Shown here: positions 26,829 through 34,479 of the stretch, piece by piece | Layout of the letters: each line of letters begins with the position of its first letter | Numbering within the stretch: position 1 is the first letter of the stretch | The notes under the pieces: model-generated | The model's database searches: none | Told to the model about the DNA's origin: nothing | What the model saw: only the letters and a program-made list of their open reading frames with translations | DNA from: Ardenticatenaceae bacterium | Lineage (GTDB): Bacteria > Chloroflexota > Anaerolineae > Promineifilales > Promineifilaceae | Assembly: GCA_020634395.1 (NCBI GenBank) | Contig: JACKBU010000023.1 | Span: 23,744-87,743 of the forward strand | DNA length: 64,000 nucleotides | Reading direction: 5' to 3' | Translations under genes and position numbers: made by a program

Positions 26829-26856
26829 TTGAACAATTCTTAAAGTGTGCTATCAT
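26829..26856 (+). promoter_or_regulatory. Promoter of the rpsF-ssb-rpsR operon
   Basis: TTGAAC (26829-26834), a 16-base spacer and TATCAT (26851-26856) make a good sigma-A-type promoter. A leader of about 110 bases then runs to rpsF. The leader ends with a strong ribosome-binding site, GGAAAGGAGG. Operons with S6 and S18 are often autoregulated by the S6-S18 pair in other bacteria; I could not identify that RNA structure here. Confidence 0.55.
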
Positions 26857-26970
26857 CCCTCCCTCGTTGCACAGCAGCATAAAAATTGAGTGTTCGCTGC
26901 TTTCCGCTCTTGACTCGATCAAGGGCATCACTCGCCCGAGTAATCCCAAGGAAAGGAGGTTAATAGCAAC

Positions 26971-27264
26971 ATGCGCGAGTACGAAGTCACAGTTATTTTG
27001 CAACCTAATTTAGAGGAAACGCCCCGAAACGAACTGGTGGAACGAATTGTCGGTTGGATGGGCAATGGTCAAGAAGATGCCGAAAAACCGGTGATCAATC
27101 ACTGGGGGAAGCGTTTTATGGCCTACGACATCCAGGGCTTTCAGGAAGGATATTACGTCTTCTTCGAAGCCAAGATGGATCCGGACCAGATTTCGGAGTT
27201 GGAGCGCAACTTCCAATTTACGGAGGATATTATTCGTTACCTCGTTGTCCGCAAGGAAGAATAG
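26971..27264 (+). CDS. rpsF: 30S ribosomal protein S6
   Basis: A 97-residue protein of normal S6 length, starting MREYEVTVILQPNLEE, with the conserved VINHWGKRFMAYDIQGFQEGYY-like strand region (cited in part: NHWGKRFMAYDIQGF) and the C-terminal RYLVVRKEE. S6 binds the central domain of 16S rRNA together with S18 in the small subunit. The ATG at 26971 follows AAAGGAGG at good spacing. It is the first gene of the operon with ssb and rpsR. Confidence 0.97.
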   Translation: MREYEVTVILQPNLEETPRNELVERIVGWMGNGQEDAEKPVINHWGKRFMAYDIQGFQEGYYVFFEAKMDPDQISELERNFQFTEDIIRYLVVRKEE

Positions 27265-27343
27265 TGCCGGTCTGGCGCCAGAGGCGGCGGCTACTTAGCC
27301 TGTCGCCATTGGCGTTACGATATTGGCGAAGTTGCGAGAAGAA

Positions 27344-27682
27344 ATGAATAAAGGGTTAAACAAAGTCTTGTTGATTGGTCAGGTGGAAGGTCTGGTGGAT
27401 GTCCGCCGGATGCCAAACGGCCGTCCTGTCGCTGCGTTTACCCTGGCTGTTCCCCGTACCTGGACGTCTGCAGAGGGGGAGTATTTCGAAGAAACGGAAT
27501 GGTTTAACATTGTGGCCTGGGGCAGCCTGGCCGACGTTTGCGAAAAGTGGCTGACAAGTGAAAGTCAAGTTTACCTGGAAGGCCGACTGCAAACGCGCAG
27601 TTGGGAGGATAATACCGGTCGCAAACATTTCCGTACCGAAGTGATCGCCCAGGAAATCATCACCTTATCAGATTTTGAATAA
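27344..27682 (+). CDS. ssb: Single-stranded DNA-binding protein
   Basis: A 112-residue OB-fold protein beginning MNKGLNKVLLIGQVEGLVDV, with WFNIVAWGSLADVCEKWL, VYLEGRLQTRSWED and HFRTEVIAQEI, all typical of SSB. It lacks the long acidic C-terminal tail of classic SSBs; the end is simply ITLSDFE, with a single acidic tip. The start is ATG 27344. A TTG seven codons earlier is in frame but gives residues foreign to the family. SSB protects single-stranded DNA during replication and repair. Its position between rpsF and rpsR is conserved in bacteria. Confidence 0.93.
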   Translation: MNKGLNKVLLIGQVEGLVDVRRMPNGRPVAAFTLAVPRTWTSAEGEYFEETEWFNIVAWGSLADVCEKWLTSESQVYLEGRLQTRSWEDNTGRKHFRTEVIAQEIITLSDFE

Positions 27683-27738
27683 TACAAAAGCAGCCAGGCA
27701 TTTTATGAAGATGCTTAAGGTTGTCATTGGAGGTAATT

Positions 27739-27975
27739 ATGGCTTATCAAGGTCGTAAACGTTTTGTGCAAAGAAAACGCGTCTGCGAATTTTGTGTAGA
27801 GGGTAGTAATACCGTTGATTACAAGAATGCAGAGAATCTGAAGCGTTATGTGACGGAATTTGGTCGTATCCGACCGCGCCGGCAGACAGGTACCTGTGCC
27901 AAGCACCAGCGTGCTCTGGCCGTTGCCGTCAAACGCGCTCGTCACATTGCCCTGCTTCCGTTCGCCGCCGAATAA
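27739..27975 (+). CDS. rpsR: 30S ribosomal protein S18 (zinc-binding form)
   Basis: A 78-residue protein starting MAYQGRKRFVQRKRVCEFC, with YKNAENLKRYVTEFGRIRPR and TGTCAKHQRALAVAVKRARH. The CxxC and CxxH pairs mark the zinc-binding (C+) form of S18. It pairs with S6 in the 30S platform. The ATG at 27739 has GGAGG six to seven bases upstream; an in-frame TTG at 27721 would place that site inside the gene. rplI, the usual next gene, is absent. Confidence 0.97.
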   Translation: MAYQGRKRFVQRKRVCEFCVEGSNTVDYKNAENLKRYVTEFGRIRPRRQTGTCAKHQRALAVAVKRARHIALLPFAAE

Positions 27976-27996
27976 CCATCAGGAACACATCTGGCT

Positions 27997-29373
27997 ATGA
28001 GCAAGAAAAGCACCTCCACCAAGGCGAAAGAAGAAGCAGACCGCCAATCGCGCAAAGAAGTTCTTCTGGCCAGAAAGCAGGCACAGCAGACGCGCCAACT
28101 GCGGATTGCCCTGGGAATCGTCGGTATTCTTATTCTGGCAGTTATTGTTATCGCCGTAGTGAATGAGTTTGTCGTGGCGCCTAATCGCAGCGTGGCCGTC
28201 GTCAATGACAATGAAATCAGCCTGCAGGATTTCCAGGATCGTGTGGTTTATGAACGGGCACGGCGCGTCGTTTTATTGGAAGATCAGTTGGCCGCCTTTG
28301 GTGGTGATGTCGGGATCATCCAGCAGTTTGCCAACCAGGTCTTGGTCGATTTGTATCCGGCCAATGCCGAGACATTTGGCGAGACTGTGTTGAACCAGAT
28401 GGTTGACGAGGATTTGATTGCGCAGGCTGCCGGGGACCGGGGTATCACCGTTTCAGACGCTGACGTAGAAGCCGAGATTGGCAAATCTTTTAACTACTAC
28501 GGCGGCGAACTGCCCACGCCGTTACCGACGGCCACGGAGACGGTAATGCCCACGCCTTCGTTAACGCCGATTCCTACGGCCGTTATCACCGAAGTCGTGC
28601 CTACGGCTACCAGCTTTCCCACACCGACTGCCGGTCCAACAAACACTCCTCTGCCCACATCCACGCCTGTCAGCGCGGATTCGTTCCAACAGCAGTTAGA
28701 CGAACTGCTGCAGCAGTACCGTGATTTGGGTGTGAGCGAAGGCGCTTACCGAGCCAGCGTGCGGGCGCAGCTTTACCGCCAGCGTTTGGCCGATGCCCTG
28801 GCCGAAGAGGAAAATCTTTCTCGCGAAGCAGAGCATGTCAACTTCTACGTCCTGGTGTTTGATAATCAGGAGGAAGCCGACAACGTCGCTGGCACGCTGA
28901 CATCTGACAATTACCTGGAAGTTTGGAACACGATCCGCAGCCAGCAGGCCGATCCGAACGCTACTTCCATGGCCTTTGCTTCAGAGCTGTTCCGGCGCAC
29001 CGAAGATGACCTGGCAACCTCGTTTAGTCCGGAATTTGCCACGGCCGTTTTCGATCAGGAGATCGACACACCGACTCCTGTTATTGCCGTGACCGGCCAG
29101 GATGGCACGATCAGTTACTTCATCGCCATTCCCAGCGGCAAAGAAATGCTGCCGTTGACGGATGCGGCTTACCAGACCAAAAAAGATGAGCTGGTATCGG
29201 CCCTGATAACCAGCCTGCGCGGTGGCAACGTGATCGTTCAGGATTTCTGGCGCGATCGTGTACCAACCAAACCGGCTCTGGATGACAAGTTCTATGCTAC
29301 ACCTACACCGGTCCCCGAACAGCCGATAGTTCCGGAAGTCGCCACGCCGGCGAGCACGGTAACAGCGCCCTAA
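27997..29373 (+). CDS. SurA-like peptidyl-prolyl isomerase-type protein, membrane-anchored
   Basis: A 458-residue protein with a lysine-rich cytoplasmic start and one membrane segment (about 37-58). A SurA-type chaperone domain begins VAVVNDNEISLQDFQDRVV and continues with VLNQMVDEDLIAQAAGDRG. A Thr/Pro-rich insertion (about 170-225) splits that domain. A weak parvulin-like region follows (about 290-420, HVNFYVLVFDNQEEADNVA), and the tail is Pro/Thr-rich. SurA and PrsA proteins help exported proteins fold. The parvulin motifs are degenerate, so isomerase activity is doubtful. It follows rpsR by 21 bases and probably belongs to the ribosomal operon, which ends at the terminator just downstream. 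Confidence 0.75.
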   Translation: MSKKSTSTKAKEEADRQSRKEVLLARKQAQQTRQLRIALGIVGILILAVIVIAVVNEFVVAPNRSVAVVNDNEISLQDFQDRVVYERARRVVLLEDQLAAFGGDVGIIQQFANQVLVDLYPANAETFGETVLNQMVDEDLIAQAAGDRGITVSDADVEAEIGKSFNYYGGELPTPLPTATETVMPTPSLTPIPTAVITEVVPTATSFPTPTAGPTNTPLPTSTPVSADSFQQQLDELLQQYRDLGVSEGAYRASVRAQLYRQRLADALAEEENLSREAEHVNFYVLVFDNQEEADNVAGTLTSDNYLEVWNTIRSQQADPNATSMAFASELFRRTEDDLATSFSPEFATAVFDQEIDTPTPVIAVTGQDGTISYFIAIPSGKEMLPLTDAAYQTKKDELVSALITSLRGGNVIVQDFWRDRVPTKPALDDKFYATPTPVPEQPIVPEVATPASTVTAP

Positions 29374-29405
29374 GCGCCGCACGTTCAGGGTGAGTTGAGA
29401 AACAA

Positions 29406-29441
29406 ACGCCAGGAAAGCTACAGCTTCCTGGCGTTTTTGTT
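29406..29441 (+). terminator. Intrinsic terminator of the rpsF operon
   Basis: A perfect 10-base stem, ACGCCAGGAA (29406-29415) and TTCCTGGCGT (29425-29434), with a nine-base loop and a T-rich tail (TTTTTGTTT). It lies 33 bases after the stop of the SurA-like gene. It also faces the end of the convergent small membrane protein gene. Confidence 0.9.
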
Positions 29442-29463
29442 TAGACTTTGATCCGGGTAAAGA

Positions 29464-29739
29464 TTATTTGATTTTGCGCCAGATGAGGAAGATAGCTGCG
29501 ACTGTGCCCAGGAAGAAGAAAGTGACAAAGGTTATGGCCGTCATGCTCATGCCCGGCAGCTGCAAAACGGCCGTGTCCATAAACAAGCTGAGCATGCTGA
29601 TGAACAGAACGCCCACAGCCATGGCCAGAATACCGACCAGGACGCCCACGAGAGTGCCGTAGAAAACGGCCGTCATAAACTGCACACGCTTCCTTTGCGC
29701 TTCAGTTGAACTGTCTGCCACTTGAATTTGTGTTTTCAT
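29464..29739 (-). CDS. Small membrane protein of unknown function
   Basis: A 91-residue protein with a charged N-terminus (MKTQIQVADSSTEAQRKR) and two to three hydrophobic segments (about 22-58 and 65-88) ending IWRKIK. No family recognised. The start is ATG 29739, with GGAAAAG upstream; an earlier in-frame ATG at 29811 has no such signal. It is transcribed alone, convergent with the ribosomal operon and divergent from sucC. Confidence 0.6.
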   Translation of the reverse strand: MKTQIQVADSSTEAQRKRVQFMTAVFYGTLVGVLVGILAMAVGVLFISMLSLFMDTAVLQLPGMSMTAITFVTFFFLGTVAAIFLIWRKIK

Positions 29740-29897
29740 AGGTCTTTTCCACGATGAAAATATGGAGAATCGATGACCAAAAAGCAGTCTTGCCTGACAA
29801 TCTGTTGCCAAAATTATCAGCCTGTTTCCAAACGCCTGTCAACCTGACTATAGGCCTATCAACTTACAATTCGGTTTTCGCCCTGGCGATTCGAGCG

Positions 29898-29906
29898 TGC
29901 TATAAT
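29898..29906 (+). promoter_or_regulatory. Extended -10 promoter of sucCD
   Basis: TGC-TATAAT (29898-29906) is a perfect extended -10 element. No good -35 box lies 16-18 bases upstream, as is usual for this promoter type. Transcription would start near 29913 and give a leader of about 85 bases that contains the terminator-like hairpin at 29935-29962. Confidence 0.6.
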
Positions 29907-29934
29907 TTTTTGGTCGATCTTTAAGCGTTAATAG

Positions 29935-29962
29935 GGGCGAACAACGGCCGTTCGCCCTTTTT
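29935..29962 (+). terminator. Terminator-like hairpin in the sucC leader (candidate attenuator)
   Basis: GGGCGAAC (29935-29942) pairs perfectly with GTTCGCCC (29950-29957) around a seven-base loop AACGGCC, and TTTTT follows at once. It lies between the -10 element (29901-29906) and the sucC start (29998). The gene to the left is on the other strand and ends far away, so this is not an ordinary end-of-gene terminator. One copy of the window-wide palindrome forms the loop and inner stem. Confidence 0.65.
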
Positions 29963-29997
29963 CATTGCGAAAAGCCCACTATTTAAGGAGATAAAGC

Positions 29998-31155
29998 GTG
30001 AATCTACATGAATATCAGGCAAAACGATTATTTGCCGAACACGGTGTACCGATCCCGCAAGGGGATGTTGCTTCGACGCCGGCTGAAGCGCGCGAGATTA
30101 CTCGCGAACTAGGCGGCAAAGTCGTCGTAAAGGCCCAGGTGCTGACAGGTGGACGAGGGAAAGCCGGCGGCGTAAAACTGGCAAACACCGCCGACGAAGC
30201 CGAAGCCCTGGCCAAACAAATCCTGGGTATGGACATCAAAGGTTTCAAGGTTCGCCGCGTACTGATCGACAAGCAAGCGCCGGGAATTGACCAGGAAATT
30301 TACCTGGCTGTGCTTATCGACCGGGGGCGCCGCCTGCCCATGATCATGGCCTCTGCGGCTGGTGGTATGGATATCGAAGAAGTAGCCGAAAAAACACCAG
30401 AGAAGATTATCACCGCCCACATCGAACCGGCCCTGGGTGTGCGGGGTTACCAGACCACCTACATCGCTTCGCAGATCGATTTGCCGCGTGAGTTGTGGCG
30501 CGATTTTCACAAGATTGTGGCGGGTTTATACGAATGCTTTAAACGCAATGATGCTTCGCTGACCGAAATCAATCCGCTCGTCATCACCGGCGAAGGGAAG
30601 TTACTGGCCGTGGATGGCAAAATGTCCATCGACGACAACGCCCTTTCCCGCCAGTCACGCCTGGGAGAAATGCGCGATGTGGCCGAAGAGCCGGAAGCCG
30701 AACGTGAGGCCCGCCTGACGGGAATTAACTTCATCAAGCTCGACGGCAACATCGGCTGTATGGTGAATGGAGCCGGGTTGGCGATGACCACAATGGACAT
30801 CATCAAGCTGTTTGGCGGCGATCCGGCTAACTTTTTGGACATTGGCGGTGGGGCTAAGTCCGATCAGGTGGCAACCGGCCTTCGCCTTATCCTCTCCGAT
30901 CCCAATGTCGAAGCGGTGTTGATCAACATCTTTGGCGGAATCACCCGCGGGGATGAAGTGGCCAAGGGGATTTTGCAGGCACTGGACGAAGTCCAGACAA
31001 ATGTGCCCATGGTCGTCCGGCTGGCCGGGACTAACGCCAAAGAGGGTCGAGCCATTCTCGCGGACGCCTCTATGGAAACGGCCGATACCCTGTCGGAAGC
31101 TGCCAGGAAAGCTGTAGCGGCTGCGGCAGAAGTTACAAAAGCAAACCAGGAGTAA
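29998..31155 (+). CDS. sucC: Succinate-CoA ligase (ADP-forming), beta subunit
   Basis: A 385-residue protein of standard length: an ATP-grasp domain beginning MNLHEYQAKRLFAEHGVPIP, with GRGKAGGVKLA, EINPLVITGEGKLLAVDGKM and the C-terminal ligase block NIFGGITRGDEVAKGI. With SucD it interconverts succinyl-CoA and succinate, with ATP formation, in the TCA cycle. The start is GTG 29998, with AAGGAG eight bases upstream. It is followed after three bases by sucD. No copy of the ACGGCCGT palindrome lies inside sucC or sucD. Confidence 0.98.
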   Translation: MNLHEYQAKRLFAEHGVPIPQGDVASTPAEAREITRELGGKVVVKAQVLTGGRGKAGGVKLANTADEAEALAKQILGMDIKGFKVRRVLIDKQAPGIDQEIYLAVLIDRGRRLPMIMASAAGGMDIEEVAEKTPEKIITAHIEPALGVRGYQTTYIASQIDLPRELWRDFHKIVAGLYECFKRNDASLTEINPLVITGEGKLLAVDGKMSIDDNALSRQSRLGEMRDVAEEPEAEREARLTGINFIKLDGNIGCMVNGAGLAMTTMDIIKLFGGDPANFLDIGGGAKSDQVATGLRLILSDPNVEAVLINIFGGITRGDEVAKGILQALDEVQTNVPMVVRLAGTNAKEGRAILADASMETADTLSEAARKAVAAAAEVTKANQE

Positions 31156-31158
31156 ATC

Positions 31159-32034
31159 ATGAGCATTTTAGTCGACAAAAATACTCGTTTAGTCGTACAA
31201 GGCATTACCGGACGAGAGGGCAGTTTTCATACGCAGCAGATGGTGGCTTTTGGTACCAACGTGGTAGCCGGTGTCACTCCCGGCAAGGGCGGTCAGTGGT
31301 TTGAAACCGATTCGCAAAAAATCCCGATCTTTGATTCCGTCAAAAAAGCGGTCGAGGCTACAGGAGCCAATGCTTCGGTTATTTTTGTGCCGGCCCGTTT
31401 TGCCACAGACGCGATCTACGAAGCGTCCGACGCCGGCATTCCGCTGGTGGTATGCCTGACGGAATATATTCCTGTGCTGGACATGATCGAAGTGCGCAGC
31501 TATCTGGACAGCAAACAGACGCGCTTGCTTGGTCCAAACTGTCCCGGTTTGATCACGCCTGGACAGTGTAAGGTAGGCATTATTCCCGGAAGCATCGTCA
31601 AGCCCGGTAACGTAGGCGTGGTATCCAAGAGCGGCACGCTGACCTACGAGGTCGTCTACGCTTTGACCGAGCGCGGCATAGGCCAGTCGACCTGTGTTGG
31701 GATTGGCGGCGACCCGATCCAGGGCACAGATTTTATTGACGTGCTGCAAATGTTTGAAGAGGATCCGGAAACCGAGCAGGTGATTATGATCGGTGAGATC
31801 GGCGGCAATGCGGAAGAGAAAGCCGCGGCTTACATTGCTCAGCACATGAGCAAACGGGTGACGTCCTTCATTGCCGGGCGGACGGCGCCTCCGGGACGGC
31901 GGATGGGCCACGCCGGAGCCATAGTGGAAGGACGCAGCGGCACGGCCGAAAGTAAGATTAAAGCATTGAATGATGCGGGTGTTCGTGTTGCCGACAATCC
32001 AGACAATATTGTTGATTTGGTGATGAGCAGCTGA
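31159..32034 (+). CDS. sucD: Succinate-CoA ligase (ADP-forming), alpha subunit
   Basis: A 291-residue protein starting MSILVDKNTRLVVQGITGRE, with the CoA-binding GVTPGKGGQ and LLGPNCPGLITPG blocks. The phosphorylated-histidine loop is GRRMGHAGAIVEG, with the active His in GHAG near residue 249. It forms the heterodimer or heterotetramer with SucC. Spacing to sucC is three bases, so the subunits are co-translated. The next gene, rsmD, begins 71 bases later after a GC-rich imperfect hairpin without a T tract (32048-32083). Confidence 0.98.
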   Translation: MSILVDKNTRLVVQGITGREGSFHTQQMVAFGTNVVAGVTPGKGGQWFETDSQKIPIFDSVKKAVEATGANASVIFVPARFATDAIYEASDAGIPLVVCLTEYIPVLDMIEVRSYLDSKQTRLLGPNCPGLITPGQCKVGIIPGSIVKPGNVGVVSKSGTLTYEVVYALTERGIGQSTCVGIGGDPIQGTDFIDVLQMFEEDPETEQVIMIGEIGGNAEEKAAAYIAQHMSKRVTSFIAGRTAPPGRRMGHAGAIVEGRSGTAESKIKALNDAGVRVADNPDNIVDLVMSS

Positions 32035-32105
32035 CAGATGTTGAATGGTGGGCAGTGTGGGCGTTATCGTCTACGCTGCCCACTGTCCGTTGAGAAACAG
32101 GTTGT

Positions 32106-32669
32106 ATGCGGGTTATCAGTGGGCGGGCACGGGGAAGAAAACTTAGAAGAGTGCCTGGCGATACGACCCGGCCGATCATGGATCGGGTGAAGGAAAGCCT
32201 GTTTAACATTTTGGGCCAGGACGTGGTGGGGGCGCGCTGGTTGGATCTGTTTGCCGGCACAGGGCAGGTGGGCATTGAGGCGTTGAGCCGGGGGGCGGCC
32301 GAAGTGGTCTTTGTCGACAAAGTGCGTCCGGCCATCCAAACAATTCAAGGCAATTTACAGATTACCGGTTTACGGGACGGCGCCACGGTTGTGCAGGCTG
32401 ATTCTTTTGTCTATTTGCGTCAGAAGAACTTTGCCCCGTTTGACCTGGTTTACGTGGCTCCGCCGCAGTACCAGGGGTTGTGGCTGGAGGCACTGGCGAT
32501 TTTAGACGAACGGCCGTCTGCCTTTCTGACCCCTGATGGTGTTGTCGCGGTCCAAATCGACCCCAAAGAGCGCCAGCCATTGTCGCTAAACAACCTCTTG
32601 CTATATGATGAGCGCGTTTACGGCAACACCCAACTCCTCTTTTTTGAAAACGGTCAGGTGACCGACTAA
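32106..32669 (+). CDS. rsmD: 16S rRNA (guanine(966)-N2)-methyltransferase RsmD family
   Basis: A 187-residue Rossmann methyltransferase starting MRVISGRARGRKLRRVPG, with TRPIMDRVKESLFNIL and the SAM-binding LDLFAGTGQVGIEALSRGA. The family's catalytic (D/N)PPY motif is changed: the sequence reads VYVAPPQYQGLW, with Ala in place of Asp. RsmD methylates G966 of 16S rRNA. The overall match is strong, but the altered motif leaves activity open; it may be a lineage-wide variant. The ATG at 32106 has only a weak site upstream (GGTTGT). Confidence 0.85.
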   Translation: MRVISGRARGRKLRRVPGDTTRPIMDRVKESLFNILGQDVVGARWLDLFAGTGQVGIEALSRGAAEVVFVDKVRPAIQTIQGNLQITGLRDGATVVQADSFVYLRQKNFAPFDLVYVAPPQYQGLWLEALAILDERPSAFLTPDGVVAVQIDPKERQPLSLNNLLLYDERVYGNTQLLFFENGQVTD

Positions 32670-32679
32670 TCCCTCTACT

Positions 32680-33477
32680 TTAATTTTCTAGCGTTACCTG
32701 GATGACACATTGACCTGTGAGGTTGTCGTTAGCGTCGACGGCCGTCAACCGTAACAAATACGGCCCATTACCCCATTCACTTAAATTGACGTTCCCCAAA
32801 AAACTGTCCCGCACGGGCTGCTCAATATTCCGGCCCAGCAGCGAGGCCCATGAACCGTTTGTCTCTGGCCCATTGGCTTCCAGACTGAAATAGCCGAAAT
32901 TCGGCGTGTCGGCCGTGCCCGAAAAGTTGATCAATCCCGAAACCACCGACCCATTGGCCGGTTGGCTGATGTTCAAATCGACGGTGCAGTCCACAAATGG
33001 AGTCGGCGTGGGGCCGCTGGGCGTGGGAGGGCCGGCCAGCTCGGCCGTCGCCTCCGGGTTGGTTTCTGCCGGCTCGCCGGGGCCACCTGGCTGGCTGGCC
33101 AGGGTGATCGTCGGCACCAGCACGGGCGTGGGTTCCGGGGGGCGAATCTCGGCGGTGCCTAACGGCGTGGGCGAGGAAAGCGGAGTAGCGAAGATGTTAG
33201 GCGTGGGGGTAGGAGGTTTTAGCAGGTCGGCTGGCAGGGTAGGGGCAATGCTGATGTTCACGTAGTAGACGAGACCGGCAATACCGGCGAAGAGCAGCAG
33301 AAAAAAAACGGCCGTGTTCCGCTTTTGGGTACCGCGCTCCCGTTCCAGACCAAACATGGCCCGCTCCAGGGTTCGCCGGGCTTGTAAGAATTGGCTCCCG
33401 TACCAAAAAACACCAAGAAAACAAATAATGTATATCAGGAAATCGTTGCGAAGTATGAAGACATAGACTCGTTCCAT
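32680..33477 (-). CDS. Membrane protein with Thr/Pro-rich linker and Ig-like C-terminal domain
   Basis: A 265-residue protein with two N-terminal membrane segments (about 12-28 and 57-77), a Pro/Thr-rich linker (about 88-165) and a C-terminal beta-rich domain. The domain has VDLNISQPANGSVVSGLINF and NGPYLLRLTAVDANDNLTGQ, resembling Ig-like domains that follow the pattern of internalised repeats on secreted proteins. The domain would lie outside the cell. Function unknown. It is convergent with rsmD (ten bases between stops) and lies downstream of the punA terminator. Confidence 0.65.
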   Translation of the reverse strand: MERVYVFILRNDFLIYIICFLGVFWYGSQFLQARRTLERAMFGLERERGTQKRNTAVFFLLLFAGIAGLVYYVNISIAPTLPADLLKPPTPTPNIFATPLSSPTPLGTAEIRPPEPTPVLVPTITLASQPGGPGEPAETNPEATAELAGPPTPSGPTPTPFVDCTVDLNISQPANGSVVSGLINFSGTADTPNFGYFSLEANGPETNGSWASLLGRNIEQPVRDSFLGNVNLSEWGNGPYLLRLTAVDANDNLTGQCVIQVTLEN

Positions 33478-33564
33478 TGTGCCCGATTGTATCCGTGATT
33501 GGCTCTTTTTGCCGATTTGCTGCCTGGATGCTCATTCGTCTGATGAGCCTTCCGGCGGCCAGAT

Positions 33565-33597
33565 CAAAAAACGGCCGTTTGTGCTAAAACGGCCGTT
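33565..33597 (-). terminator. Intrinsic terminator of punA built from two palindrome copies
   Basis: Two copies of AACGGCCGTT stand six bases apart. Together they form an 11-base stem (33570-33580 with 33587-33597), and on the minus strand six T residues follow (complement of 33566-33571). It lies 35 bases past the stop of punA. This shows the dispersed palindrome working as the stem of what looks like a genuine terminator. Confidence 0.8.
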
Positions 33598-33631
33598 CTC
33601 CTCTAATCCATTCCATACGGTTTGCTCCTGC

Positions 33632-34471
33632 TCAAAGCTGTGGTAGCAGTCCGTAAAGCAGCTTTGTCAGGCGCGGGACAATCATTTTCCCCGTTTCCAA
33701 CACTTCCTCGTGCGATACCACGGCCTCCGACGTAGGATCCAGAATCGCCTTGTTGGTAATTGAGGAGATGCCCAGTACACGCATGCCCGCGTGACGGGCC
33801 ACAATAACTGAGGGCACAGTGGACATACCAACCGCGTCCGCCCCAATGAGGTGCAAAAAGCGTAATTCGGCCGATGTCTCAAAGCTGGGTCCGGCCACAT
33901 AGGCATAAACGCCCTCGTGCAATTTGAGTCCCTGGGCAGCGGCCGTTTCCAGGGCCAGACGGCGCAGAGCCGGATCATAAGCCTGGGTCATGTCGGGGAA
34001 GCGCGGGCCGATGCGTTCGTCGTTAGGGCCGCGCAGTGGGTTGTTACCGGCGATGCCCACAAAATTGAGATGATCTTTGATGAGCATCAAATCGCCTGGC
34101 TCGAAGCTGCGGTTAATGCCGCCGGCCGCGTTGGTGACGATGAGCGTGTGGATGCCCAGAGCGTGCATCACCCGCACCGGAAAGACGACCTGAGCCGGGG
34201 AATAACCTTCGTAAAAATGGGCGCGTCCTTGCTGCACCAGGACGGTCTGGCCTTCCAACTGACCGATCACCAGCTGCCCGCTGTGGCCGATAACGGTAGA
34301 AGCCGGCCAGTGGGGAATTTCGGCATAGGGAATCACATCTGCCGATTTCACTGCATTGGCCAGATCGCTGAGGCCTGAGCCTAAAACCAGACCCACTTGC
34401 GGCATGTACCGGGTGCGCTGGCGAATGGCGGCAACGGCCGTTTCTAAAGTTTTGTCAACTGCTTCTGTCAT
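33632..34471 (-). CDS. punA: Purine-nucleoside phosphorylase (type I, PNP/MTAP family)
   Basis: A 279-residue protein with the family blocks VGLVLGSGLSDLANAV (phosphate loop), IGHSGQLVIGQLEGQ, GRAHFYEGYSP, TNAAGGINRSFEPGDLMLI, YVAGPSFETSAELRFL and GADAVGMSTVP, then SSITNKA. The pattern fits the trimeric PNP that cleaves inosine and guanosine with phosphate in purine salvage. Length is normal. The ATG at 34471 is eight bases after the stop of the recombinase gene, so the two are co-transcribed. A terminator follows. Confidence 0.95.
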   Translation of the reverse strand: MTEAVDKTLETAVAAIRQRTRYMPQVGLVLGSGLSDLANAVKSADVIPYAEIPHWPASTVIGHSGQLVIGQLEGQTVLVQQGRAHFYEGYSPAQVVFPVRVMHALGIHTLIVTNAAGGINRSFEPGDLMLIKDHLNFVGIAGNNPLRGPNDERIGPRFPDMTQAYDPALRRLALETAAAQGLKLHEGVYAYVAGPSFETSAELRFLHLIGADAVGMSTVPSVIVARHAGMRVLGISSITNKAILDPTSEAVVSHEEVLETGKMIVPRLTKLLYGLLPQL

Positions 34472-34479
34472 GGATTAAC

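Noticed and set aside
32048..32083. GC-rich hairpin between sucD and rsmD as a terminator
   Set aside because: The 13-base stem is good but no T tract follows, so it is noted only as a hairpin.
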